Assembly (NCBI GenBank): GCA_964020085.1
Contig: OZ026604.1
Span: forward strand, 8,703,473 to 8,767,472
DNA: 64,000 nucleotides
DNA from: Micromussa lordhowensis
Taxonomy: Eukaryota; Cnidaria; Anthozoa; Scleractinia; Lobophylliidae
Direction: 5' to 3'
The notes under the pieces are model-generated. The model had not been told where the DNA came from. It ran no database searches and was given only the letters and a program-made list of their open reading frames with translations. Shown one piece after another: positions 35,901-47,697 of this stretch. Every line of letters begins with the position of its first letter. Within the stretch, counting starts at the first letter, position 1. The translations under genes were made by a program, and so were the position numbers.

Positions 35901-37855
35901 TTAAAGACGATTCGCAAGGTTGCTCCAGCCCTGAGATCGACGATGACTTCTATGAAGTCGAAGACGTACTCGAAAGGCGCTTGTCTAAGGATTCACTCTG
36001 CTATGAGTACAAGGTTCGATTTAAGGGCTATGGATCAGATCAAGACATGTGGCTGCCATCTTCTTTCTTTAACAGAGCGTTTCAATTTGAATCGACTTCC
36101 AAGTTTGGCAGAAAACGCAAACACAACCTAGATCCAGAGAATGTGCCCGAGGACAAAAACCAGAGACGAAAGCGTCGCAGGAATAGCAAGTCTGAAGTTA
36201 ATCGATCATTGTCTGGTGGCGCAGACCTGAAGAAAGGTGTCGATTCTGAAAGTAAAAATAGGACGAAAGTGGAGAATGTCGACCCGCGACGCTCTAAAAG
36301 AAGGGATTCAATGAATATGTCAGAAACCCAAGACCTAAAGAAAGCAAGCTCTGAAGTTAAAATACCAGTCTCTGGTAACACGGGCATGAAGAGTGATACT
36401 GAATGCAAAAGTGGGAAGCGGAAGAAGTCAGTGAGTGTTGACTCGAGAAGTTCTAAAAGCACGGCAGCATTATCACAGCAGAGTAAGAATCAGGTGCCAA
36501 AAAAGAAGGCTAAGAAAAAGGGAACAGGGCCAAAGGACAAGGGAAAAGCGTTTCGATCCTCGTTACATACATCGACGAAGGGCGATGATGTATCAGGGAC
36601 ATCAGAACCGTCATGGTCCTATTCAATGACATCGAAAGAAAAGAAAGAGAAGAACACTGGTCAGAATAAAAAATCAGTGACGAAAGAGTTTGAACGTTTG
36701 CCAGACATCCAGTTAATTGGAAAAATGAGAGGTTCATCTGTCGAAGTGATTAACGTGGACGATTTTTCTCTCGACAAAGAAGCTTCTCTGGGGACAAGGG
36801 GGATTGTGGATGATCTAATGGGTCGCGACGACAACTTCAAGTACCCACGACGAATTCTGGGCGAGACAACATTTCCGGAGGTTGATGATACGTTAAGAAC
36901 CTATGAAAAAGAGAACAGCACTGACTGCACTCTGACCGACCCTCTTGGAGTAGAGAAACTGCCACCTCTTTCCATCATTCATGAAATGGAGGGAGAATTT
37001 AAAAAGAAATCCGACCTGGTGGTCAAGTTTTCACTCTATGGAAATTTCGATAGAGAAGGATTTCGGATTTTGAGACGGTTTCATCAACTGAAAGGGCTTC
37101 GTAAAGAGGTCCAGTTTGAGAAGAAGTGGCTTCAGAGTACTTTTTCAGCAATGGATCCAAAGTTACAAGAGGAAGTGACGCATGCACTTTTGGACAGATG
37201 GAACACAGAAGGAAGCTATCTCGCGACATATGGCAATTATCGGATAACATCTCAAGAACTGTCCCTTTTGTGTGGTGAAAGGTACTTATCTGATGAAATA
37301 CTGAATTTCTTGGTTGAAAAGTACTGCGACAAGTCTAATCAAGAAAAACAAGTGGAACAAAACATTCTTCTTCCCTCCTTTCTTTCAACGGGTGATGTTT
37401 TAAGGAACGTGGTGGAACGTATATGTTTACGGAAGGACATGGGACTTGTCACCAACATGTTTTTGCCGGTGCACATGAATATGTGCCACTGGGGTCTCGC
37501 TGTTTTCTCCGTAGTAGAACAGACAGTCTTTTTTGACGATGGTTACCATTGCCCCATACCAAGCAACCTCAAGTCCAATGCTGTGAAAATACTCAACATC
37601 ATCTACGAATGCACTGGTTCTGACAAATACAAACCGTCAAATTGGACTGACATCAAGAGATTCGTTGTTCAAATGCCTGATCAGCCAGAAGACACCACAC
37701 GTTCAACGAATGGGTTTGGTAGTTGTGGCGTTGCCGTAATTTGTTCCGTGCGGGATATTTGCAATGACAGTACTGTAGGATTGACCTGGAGTTATCATGA
37801 TTCACCACGTTTGCGCGCCGAGCTAATGATGGATGTACTTGATATTCTCCACTAA
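29903..37855 (+). CDS. transposase-like giant protein with chromodomain and Ulp1 protease, ~2,300 aa
   Basis: Four coding exons fit with matching phases: 29903-29937, 30022-30085, 30927-32486 and 32612-37855. The donors are gtatgt, gtaaac and gtaagt; the acceptors are ttgcag, tatgctag and aaacag. The N-terminus is basic (RPKRKRKR, a likely NLS). Residues ~58-113 and ~133-208 are two similar FFSLLGN repeats resembling RFX/D5-type winged helices. An acidic linker follows. A DDE-like core is suggested by STDSAGFS (D1012), DYDHEQRL (D1063/D1065) and STERIIGE (E1268). A chromodomain lies at ~1667-1713 with cage residues Y, F, Y. A Lys/Ser-rich stretch precedes a C48/Ulp1 protease (H2179 in MCHWG, D2195, C2258 in GSCGVAV). 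The usual oxyanion Gln six residues before Cys is absent; Gln occurs further upstream. Protease and chromodomain are clear; the transposase role is inferred. Confidence 0.7.
32487..32611 (+). other. predicted 125-nt intron in the transposase-like gene
   Basis: The donor gcgacg/gtaagt at 32487 ends exon 3 in phase 0, and ccaaaacag/cac at 32612 reopens in the frame of the long downstream exon. Without splicing the protein stops at 32573, and the downstream frame has no ATG near its start. A tcag at 32585 is a nearer acceptor but would break the frame. Confidence 0.55.
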
Positions 37856-37934
37856 GTCACCGTCGATTAAAAGACGCCCATATCAAATTCCCTGCACACA
37901 TACAAACAGTGCTCTGAATGAACGTGATGCATTA

Positions 37935-40310
37935 AACGTAGTTCATGGTCAGTCCCCAATATCTTCCTAAATATCTAGCAATTGATTTCTTCATCATCGT
38001 TAAATAATTGTTATGAAGATCGTCCAATGACTGTGCCCATCCTAAAAATTGATATCTTCATCGTTGTTAAATCTTCATTATCAAGATCGTCCAATTACTG
38101 TAACCCATCCTAAAAATTGATCTCTTCATCATGAGCATCGTTAAATAATTGTTACCAAGATCTTCCAATGACTATACCTTTCTTGGCAATTGATCTCTTC
38201 ACCATCTTTAAATCTTCATGATAAAAAGCGTCCAACGATTGCGTCCTTCCTGGCAATTTATCTCTTCATCAAAGTTCAATCTATTACCAAGATAGTCCAA
38301 TGACGGTTTTTTTCCTAGAACCTGATGTCTTCATCATCCATAAGTCTTCATTATCAAGATCGTCCAGTGACTCTGCCTTTCCTGGAAAATGATCTCTTCA
38401 TCATCGTTAATTTTTCATTAGCAAGATCATTCGTGGACGGACAGTCGTTCCTGGCAACTGATCTCTTCATCGTTAAATCTTCATCATCAAGAACGTCCAG
38501 TGACAGTGACGATCCTGGCAATTATCTCTTCGTCATCTTAAAATAATAAAGTTCAAGATTGTCCAATGATTGTGTCTCTCCTGGCAATTGATCTCCTCAT
38601 CAACTTTATATCTTAATTATCAATGTCGTCCAATGACTGTGCGTTTCCTGGCATTTAGTACTTTATACCCTTTTGAGTGCATTACCTAGATCCACCTTGG
38701 TTTACTTAAGAGTTAAAAATTGGAAACGGCACTGAAATGCCACTGTCCAGTTTCTTCATCATCGTTAGATGTTCATTATCAAGATCGTCCAATGACTGTC
38801 TTTCCTGGCCAGTAATGTCTTAATCATCGTTAATGATTATTATCAAGATCATCCAGTGACTGTGCTCCTCCTGACCATTGATATCTTCGTCATCTTTACG
38901 TGATTATTATAAGGAGCGTCCAATGACTTTGTCTTTCCTGGCAACTAATGTCTTTATCATCGTTAATGATTATTATCAAGATCGTCCAGTGACTGTGCCC
39001 CTCCTGGCCATTGATCTCTTCGTCATCTTTACGTGATTATTATGAAGATCGTCCAATGACTGTGTCTTTCCTGGCAATTGATGGCTTTATCATCTTAAAA
39101 TCCTCATTATCAAGATCGTCCAATTACTATAACCCGTCCTAAAAATTGATCTCTTCATCATGAGCATCGTTAAATGATTATTACCAAGATCTTCCAATGA
39201 CTATACCTTTCTTGGCAATTGATCTCTTCACCATCTTTAAATCTTCATGATAAAAAGCGTCCAACGATTGCGTCCTAGCTGGCAAATTATCTCTTCATCA
39301 AAGTTCAATCTATTACCAAGATAGTCCAATGACGGTTTCTTTCCTAGAACCTGATGTCTTCATCATCCATAAGTCTTCATTATCAAGATCGTCCAGTGAC
39401 TCTGCCTTTCCTGGAAAATGATCTCTTCATCATCGTTAATTTTTCATTAGCAAGATCATTCGTGGACGGACTGTCGTTCCTGGCAACTGATCTCTTCATC
39501 GTTAAATCTTCATTATCAAGAACGTCCAGTGACAGTGACGATCCTGGCAATTATCTCTTCGTCATCTTAAAATAATAATAATGTTCAAGATTGTCCAATG
39601 ATTGTGTCTCTCCTGGCAATTGATCTCCTCATCAACTTTATATCTTAATTATCAATATCGTCCAATGACTGTGCGTTTCCTGGCATTTAGTGCTTTATAC
39701 CTTTTGAGTGCATTACCTAGATCCACCTTGGTTTACTTAAGAGTTAAAAATTGGAAACGGCCCTGAAATGCAACTGTCCAGTTTTTTCATCATCGTTAGA
39801 TGTTCATTATCAAGATCGTCTAATGACTGTGCCTTTCCTGGCAACTGAGCTCTTTATTATCGTCAAATGATTATTATCAAGATCGTCCAATGACTGTCTT
39901 TCCAGGCAACTAATGTCTTTATCATCGTTAATGATTATTATCAAGATCGTCCAGTGACTGTGCTCCTCCTGGCAATTGATCTCTTCGTCATCTTTACGTG
40001 ATTATTATGAAGATCGTCCAATGACTTTGTCTTTCCTGGCAACTAATGTCTTTATCATCGTTAATGATTATTATCAAGATCGTCCAGTGACTGTGCCCCT
40101 CCTGGCCATTGATCTCTTCGTCATCTTTACGTGATTATTATGAAGATCGTCTAATGACTGTGTCTTTCCTGGCAATTGATGGCTTTATCGCCTTAAAATC
40201 TTCAGTAACAAGATCGTCCAATGACTTTGCCGTTTATGGCAATTGATCTATCCGTCATCGTTAAATATTTATTGTCAAGATTGTCTAATAACTGTGTAAT
40301 TCCTGACAAA
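37935..40310 (+). repeat. ~60-68-bp degenerate satellite with ~1.03-kb higher-order repeat
   Basis: Units contain caagatcgtccaatgactgt, cctggcaattgatctcttca and tcatcgttaaat. Units vary, but blocks at 38.1-38.8 kb recur at 39.1-39.8 kb with an offset of about 1,029 bp and few differences, showing a higher-order repeat. Each block ends in an atypical segment gtgcattacctagatccacc. It lies 80 bp after the transposase stop codon. Open frames inside are repeat artefacts. Confidence 0.9.
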
Positions 40311-41152
40311 TGACTGAGTGCATTACCTAGAGCCACCTTAATTTTCTTAAGATGTGAAAATGAAAAAAAAACTGATTAAGGAATACACAGCTGATTATCG
40401 GGCACATGAAATGTCAACAAGCTCATGGTGAATTGAGTAGCTTTGTGTTTGGAAGGACGTTGGGTGTCCTTGGTGACTCTGCAATTGGAGAGTCAAAATA
40501 CATAAACATTTTTCCCCATCAACGTGACAGTGCTTTGTCGTAGCGGTGGGGCTCGTTTGTGCTTAGGAAGTGCAATCGCCAAACTGTCACACAAATGCCC
40601 AACTTTGAGGCAGTCTCAAGACTGGAAGCCGTCCAGAGAAAACGTACAGGAGGAGACCTTGTTTGAACGTAAATGGTAAGTGGGCTTGTTCTACAGTGTT
40701 GAAATAGCATTTAACTCATAATCAAAGTGTAAATTATGCTCATAGCGGCAAAAATTAGAGGTTGAAGACATAGTGATTTATTCCCAAATATAATCAACAG
40801 AGAATTGGCTGTTGATTATTGGTCTAAAAACAATCTGTTTGCTTTTAATGCAACCCAATGCGCTGGCTGGAGCAGCTTTTCGCATGCCAGTGCCTTGCTG
40901 GTATTTTAAACGTTTATCTTAAATGCTGGCTGGGAAATGAGCAAATTGCCATTTTTCTAGCTGGGTATTGAAAATTCTCAGTTTATCTGGCTGGGAGTTT
41001 TATACAAAAAAATCGGTCTTGCTAGCAGTGAAGAGCGGATATTTTTTTCCCAGGAAAGTTAATTATTAACTGTAATTGACGTGGGAACACATTAAGAGTG
41101 CTTGTGGAGTCATATGTTAAATTTCCAGTTTTAGTGTCGTTGGGTACTCCTG
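40311..41152. other. transposon 3' end region
   Basis: No gene recognised. It contains the three phased GCTGGG boxes (40929-40995), agagcggatatt (41032-41043) and the putative terminus GGGTACTCCTG (41142-41152). Confidence 0.5.
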
Positions 41153-41500
41153 ATTCTACTTTGGTGAACGTACTTTCAGAAACGTTTTACTGCCGATACT
41201 AGCAAGTCACGCAGTCATTCCTCCTAGTTGAGTGCTTGACGATCCGAAACAATGTCTGCGCCGGAGAAGGGGTATAGACGTTCTTAATGGTTCTTGTCCA
41301 GTAGACTTGATATGTCTGGGACAACTAGTGTTAAATTTGGGGCATTGCCTTACGACTGCGAAAGAACAATGATAGATATCGATGGCTTTATTACTAAAAG
41401 TTACTAACACACTACATGTAACCGCTCAATAAATAAAGTCAAGAATTTCGCATATGATAATTGATCTGTAATAAGCAACTTTGCGAAGGTTTAGGCCTCT
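41153..41500. other. sequence right of the putative transposon end, not retrotransposon
   Basis: Not similar to gag or to the DNA following 47,698. No gene recognised. If the transposon ends at 41,152, this is its flanking DNA, which conflicts with an insertion inside gag. Confidence 0.5.
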
Positions 41501-41700
41501 NNNNNNNNNNNNNNNNNNNNNNNNNNNNNNNNNNNNNNNNNNNNNNNNNNNNNNNNNNNNNNNNNNNNNNNNNNNNNNNNNNNNNNNNNNNNNNNNNNNN
41601 NNNNNNNNNNNNNNNNNNNNNNNNNNNNNNNNNNNNNNNNNNNNNNNNNNNNNNNNNNNNNNNNNNNNNNNNNNNNNNNNNNNNNNNNNNNNNNNNNNNN
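41501..41700. other. assembly gap, 200 N
   Basis: Exactly 200 N, a placeholder-like length. The sequence restarts inside the second copy of the transposon. Confidence 1.
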
Positions 41701-44700
41701 TGAATTAACTTTTAAAGGTTCAAATCAACCACCATTGCGGATGCAAAGCGGTCCAAGTTTTATGCTGCGTTCTTTCTCGTATCACTTGATAAAACAACTC
41801 CGCAGCTGTAGAAATCAATGGAGCTGCTGCAAAAAGAATTTGAAAGGCCTGAAAGTTAGGGTATGTGGTTTGTAACGAATAACACCGATTCGCATTCCAT
41901 CGAGTTTTATAAATGTTTACAAACATTAGGGTGCTGGGACTGCACAGTAACGGACTGGAAATCAACTTTATGTCTAACTTTATTATAAAAAACATTCAAT
42001 TTATTTTCAGTTCACCTTTTTCGCAGCGCAGTTTCGTTTGCTCGCACACCGTATAAAGTAGTCTACACATACATACATTTTTTTTTTATTTTATTGAGAC
42101 TCCCTTCAAAAGGGCTTTAAAAGGTCACAATAATACTGGTAATTAAGAAAACTTATGTACATTAAGTTATTTAATTTCAAAATGTATTCAAAATTATTTA
42201 AAATATATCCAAAATTTACGAGTCCTCAAATGATATTCAAAAGTGACTGTCCTCGTCACCTTGATATTTTAGGGTTATATAGTAGTGACATTGTTTCAAA
42301 CATTTCTTCGGTGAAAGCAACTTTCATTCGAATGTCCAGAGGGACCTTACACATAAGCGTGTTTTCGTTTCACAGAATTTTCGCCCTCTCGCACGTTATC
42401 TTATTGCCTTTCTCTCCCATTATGCTAGATGTCAGATGTGGAACGCTGGTTAACGACTCTCGTGACCGAGGTGGATGATGCTGAAGCCACCATTGAAAAA
42501 GAGTCGCTGTGTGAGAGTTTTTTTGCTTTTATGGAAATCAATTCAGAGGTGGGAAGAGATCAGTTTTTCTCTTTACTAGGTAATGCACTTATAAGGGTGG
42601 GTTACAACAAAGTAAAACCAGTGTTAAAAAAAGGGCGCCGCGTAGCATTCACAGGGATGACACTCAAAAGAGACTGTATTCGCCCTTCAGTATCTGAAAA
42701 GAAGAAAACAGCCATTTCTGCCCATACCCTTCAGGAGTGGATGATGCTTAATTACTGTGAGGGCGGTCCAAGTGAAACCATAATAGCTGAAGATTTGTGG
42801 TTGCATTTTAGTGAAAACTCTAACATTCAGGAAGACCAGAAATCAGTTTTTTTCTCGTTGCTTGGCAATGTATTTAAGAATCCACCCTTCTTAAAAGTTC
42901 GACGGCAGTTGACGCGAAGTGACAAGGGAGGAAAGATAAGCACTTTCCAGAACCTCCAGGTGAACCAACGGATTAACACCTCTGACAATGTTGATGAAGG
43001 TCAAATTCCTGGCTCCTCCGAAAAGGAAGGAAAAAATCTTATCCAAGATTTGGATCACCAAATAAAATCGTGCCACAACAATGCCATAGCAAGTTTGCTC
43101 GACCCATCAATGCCAAGAATACAGATGGAAAACCCCACTAATGAACGGAATTCTGCCAGTAATTCAATTGACGTAGAGGTGGGCAGTGTCGACGACATCC
43201 CTGACATTCAGTCTCCAAACTGTAACGCTCTGGACTTCAAGGCAGAAAAAGATCTCGAAAAAGAAAAACATTCAGTCGTAGTGGAAGATATTGACAATTA
43301 TGTGGAACAGGACGAAAAAGTCGGTAAAGAAGGTGAAAAAGAAGAATTTGAGACGTCTTTGGAAGAAGAACCTTCTGATAGCGACCAGAGTGAAAGTGAC
43401 ATAGGTGAATCGGCTGACGCCTCAAGCACTCCACTGTGCAATCACGAGGAATCATCTTCAAGTGATGCCCTTTTCCACAAGTATCATAAAAAGATCAATA
43501 ATCTACTACCCTGCCATCTTCCTGGAGGACCAACATCTTTCCAGTCGTATCTGAGGTCTGTCTTCCCCGATCCGTCAAACTTTAGTGTGGAAAGACAGCA
43601 CATCCACTCATTGTCTGCCAGCACATCCATATACAAAGATGCCCGAATCAGAGCTTTCGTTAGTGCTTGTTTTCCCCCCATAAAAGTTGGAAGCTTTCCT
43701 GGGGAGTGTAACGGCTTCACGTTTACTGGTGACGTGTTTCCCCAGTTTTCACAAGTGGATAAGAGCTACTTCAGTTGTGAAATTTGTATCCCATATTGCA
43801 AGTGGGCTATTCTCAACAACCATCCGTATCCTTCCACAAGATCCAAACAAGCATCCGTTGATGCAGTCCTTGCTGGCACAGCGAAACTCGTCTTCTCAGG
43901 TGTGGTGCAGATGCATGAGCATAGCTTGTCAAAATGTCATGTCGAAGCAGCCAGCTTCTGGAGCAAGGAAAGAGTTCCAGTGGCGACGGTAAGTCCCCCG
44001 GTGGGGAAAGATGAGGGAAGAAAGGAGAAGCGTATTTATGATTATTTTGGCAAGGCAGGGGATCCTTTAAACTAGCAAGGACCTCAGAATCTCAACCACG
44101 AAGACCAAAACAGCACAAAGTGAGATGTTGCTACCTTTGGGATTCTGAGGTCGTTAAAGAATTTGCGCAGGACGGTCAAATACGAAGAACGACTCCTAAG
44201 AAGCTCTTCAAAGAACGTTTGGAGAATGGCTCAATTGCTTGTTTTAAACGTATCCCTGGGCACGAAACGTGTTCAACCTACAAAGGCTGGAAGAATATGC
44301 ATGTCGTGGATGCCACAGCTATCAAAGAAGAAGCCTCCTCTAAGGCAAGGTCAATGTATATAGCTCTTTCGCAAGAGGTCTTAGTTAACGGCAAGGCTAT
44401 TCGCATAAAAGGTGGAATCAAGAGTTTACAACCACCTTGCAAAGAAGAAGCATTATCTTCCGGGAAGCATCCGTACACTTGCGAGAATTGTTTCCTCCAG
44501 TTACGTGAGTTACAGGATACAATTCGGCATCGGAAGTCTGGTAGCTTAGACGGGAAGTTGAACCGACTTGGACTTCGCGGGTTTAACAAACGTTACGCGA
44601 GGAACGACGAAGCAATCGATTCTTTAGAAATCGAAACCCAGCGGCGTAGAATTGCTGAAGCGAGAGTGAAGCAGATGGTTAAAGTTACATTGACGCAAAA

Positions 44701-47697
44701 AGATTGGGAAGAAAGGCTACATGATTCATGCATGAATGGTGAGGATCAAAAGCTTGTAATAGATCTTGTTCGCTTGTTAAAAATGGATATATCGCAAAGT
44801 AATCCAATCCAGTTGATGGTCATTCGAAATTTGGTCTCCAAGCTAAAGAAAGCTAATAATCATCATTACGTTGACTTGGTGAAAGACATTAGCGGTCTTT
44901 TTAAGAACGAACTCGGGCCGACTAATTATTCATTGCTAGCTGAAATCTTTGGTTTGGCCAGAGAAACCACTGCTGCAAAACATTCCATTCAATTAAGGTT
45001 AGATCCTGGCTTGAATTTGGATTCCATCGATCAAGCAGCCCTCACCTTCAAAGGCCTACCCGTTAATGAAGCTAGTGACGGCGCTCGATGTCTTCGTTAC
45101 CTTGAACCTCGAAAGCAAAAGGACGGAGAAGTAGTGCTTGTAGGGCATGTGTGGAATCCGGACGTAAGCACTTGGCACGATCAGAACATTCGTATTCCTC
45201 GAAGGGACTCCAAGCAACACGATCGAGACGATTTTGAGGCATTGAAAAGACTCACAGACAAGTTAATCAAAGATGAAAAATTGGCTAAGACTGTTTCAGT
45301 TCACAATCTTACCCCCCTAGCTTCTATGGAGACGTCTACCGTTATAAATTGTATGTGGCCATGTCCGGATCGCGGGTACACAGCAAAGCATCTTTTAAAG
45401 TATTGGGAGGCTCTCAGAAAAGCTTGCTATTACGACAGTTCCGGAGCTGTTCGTAAAATACCGTTGAATTTGGTCGGTTATTCTACAGATTCTGCAGGGT
45501 TCTCTTTAGCGGCTGCAATTCAGCTGATGACACCAACAGAAGAGGAGATCACAGAAGGGGTCCTCTATCTTGGTCTCGGCATTGACGAAGAACAGTTCGT
45601 TTCGCCCTACTACTGGTACTTACCATCCATAGCCTACTTAGACTACGATCACGAACAGAGACTATTTTTGAAAAATCTCAAATACGAAACTCGAGATTTG
45701 ACCCTCTGGGAAGAAAACGGCAAGACCACAATTCTAGCAACCATAAAGCATCTTCAAGATCTCAAGCATCGATGCCAAGATTTAGGACTGGATTGTGGAT
45801 TCAACGCCACCGACTTGCTTCTGATATATTTTTGTGATCAGAATTCGGACGCCTGTCAAAGAATTTTCACCACCCGCATTGCTGATCTTCTTGACAAATA
45901 CGTTCCAGGATCACGTGGAACGAGTCTGTACATAAGAGCTGTGTACCGTTTGATAGAACCCTTTCGCACACCAAACTTTGGCTCACCAGAAGACGTGCAG
46001 AAGTCTGTTTCCTGTGGCATAACCATCTTTCGGTTGTGGAGAAAGGTACTTGAACTAAAGCAGATGCTTCTCCATTCCAAGCCTAATGCCAGAATCGATC
46101 CCACAAAACGCGGAAAATTTGTTACATATGGCTGTTACAAGACCGCCGAGATCCTTTTTGCAGCAGCCACGGTTCATCAACTGGCAATGTTTTTGCATTT
46201 CAAGGACCTTGGACCATCATGGGCGTCTCCTTTCAATTCAGGGACGAAATCTACAGAGCGCATCATTGGAGAAATGCAAGGAAAAACCATAGAGTTGCAA
46301 TCCCTTGATGCTCAACCAACCTTTCGCAACATGCTAGACAGAAGTTCCAAAGTGCAGTTCAATCAAAATGCAAAACAGCGTCTCGCTGCGTCCGGAGCTA
46401 ATGTCAAGGCATCAAACAAAAGGAAGAAGATTGCTTTTGCTTTCCAAGAAAACAAGCATGTTGGCAACTATGTCTATCCTGCTGTATACTCCGAATTTAA
46501 GGAGGCACAAGTGAAAGCGCACAGAGAAGGAGTTAAAGAGGGTCAAGTGCTTTTTGCGAAATACCTGCCTCAAGCGTGTGTGGACTTGCTTAAGGAAACA
46601 GCAAATTGGGATAAACCATATTCTTACAGCAAGCCAAAGAACTACACTGTGGTAGACGGACCTCCTTCCAACGATTTCAACAAGTTGGACACCTCATTTG
46701 CCAAAGTGTCCATCCCAGACTTGGAGTCTAAATGTTGTGATGAATCTGATGAGGTACAGACGACAAGAGAAGAGGTTGAAATTGGATGTGGCGACAATGA
46801 CAGTAGACCCATTGATTCAGTGGATGAAGATGACGAGAACTTAAAGGGGGGTAAGAACTGGAAGATAAGCAAATACGTCGACGGAAAGTTGACCTACATT
46901 CACGTCTCCCAAGCCATAAAAATTCTTTTGCCAAGAGAGTATGTGTCGAGATGTCGACAGAAGAGGCACTGGGCGTCCAAGTACCTGCCTGGAAAAGAGC
47001 CCTTAAATCCTACTCACGACATCTTTAAATATTGTGATGTTGCTATGATGGTTACACAGAAAGGCAAACGTTTGTACCATATTGGACGAGTTGAAGCTAT
47101 GGAATCCACCAAAGATGGCTCAGAGGTCACGAGCTTTGAGTTGAAAAGAAAGACACCAGTGCGTATTCGGTGCTCACTGTATTCCTGCCTTGAGCGTGAC
47201 CTATATTGTGTCCCAGAGGATCCACTGCTTACAAACTGGAAGTCCCAAGCAAGCATCATAACCAAAGTAGAGCTGCAACCTGTTTCCGGGGAGAGTACAA
47301 TGTACACGCTTCATCCTAAATCCAAAGCACATCTCGTAAAGTTAGGAATTTTTCCCTTTATTGACCTCCATGATAACTCGCCCAATTCGTCTCCATCTTC
47401 GGTTAAAGACGATTCGCAAGGTTGCTCCAGCCCTGAGATCGACGATGACTTCTATGAAGTCGAAGACGTACTCGAAAGGCGCTTGTCTAAGGATTCACTC
47501 TGCTATGAGTACAAGGTTCGATTTAAGGGCTATGGATCAGATCAAGACATGTGGCTGCCATCTTCTTTCTTTAACAGAGCGTTTCAATTTGAATCGACTT
47601 CCAAGTTTGGCAGAAAACGCAAACACAACCTAGATCCAGAGAATGTGCCCGAGGACAAAAACCAGAGACGAAAGCGTCGCAGGAATAGCAAGTCTGA
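41701..47697 (+). mobile_element. second, truncated copy of the large transposon (5,997 bp)
   Basis: Matches 30,199-36,195 at a constant offset of 11,502 with no difference seen, including introns. It begins at the gap and stops at agtctga, where copy 1 continues agttaatcg and this copy continues into gag (gcagcaag). Both truncations lie within the transposase gene unit. Confidence 0.9.
42429..47697 (+). pseudogene. truncated transposase-like gene fused to antisense-phase gag codons
   Basis: Carries the equivalents of exon 3 (42429-43988), the intron 43989-44113 and the first part of exon 4 through the chromodomain (about 47,450-47,590). It then loses the basic tail and the whole Ulp1 protease. 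The open frame runs on past the junction for about 41 codons to a TAA before 47,822, but these are gag bases in the wrong frame. The first two coding exons would fall in the gap. Confidence 0.85.

Larger units (their letters stand above)
22421..41152 (+). mobile_element. large DNA transposon of unassigned superfamily (~18.7 kb)
   Basis: The left end CAGGAGTACCC abuts the broken gag; its reverse complement GGGTACTCCTG occurs at 41142-41152. Nested inside are aatatccgctct (22450-22461) and its reverse complement (41032-41043). Three GCTGGG boxes spaced 30-31 bp lie at each end (22481, 22511, 22542; 40929, 40960, 40990), in the same orientation at both ends. Between the ends lie a 74-bp satellite array, a four-coding-exon transposase-like gene and a second satellite. 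The right flank is not gag, so no target duplication can be read here. The boundaries are my inference from these signals. Confidence 0.6.

Noticed and set aside
38325..39575. Two matching 73-codon frames
   Set aside because: They are the higher-order satellite repeat, not genes.
41461..41708. Frames running through the N block
   Set aside because: They consist of undetermined bases.
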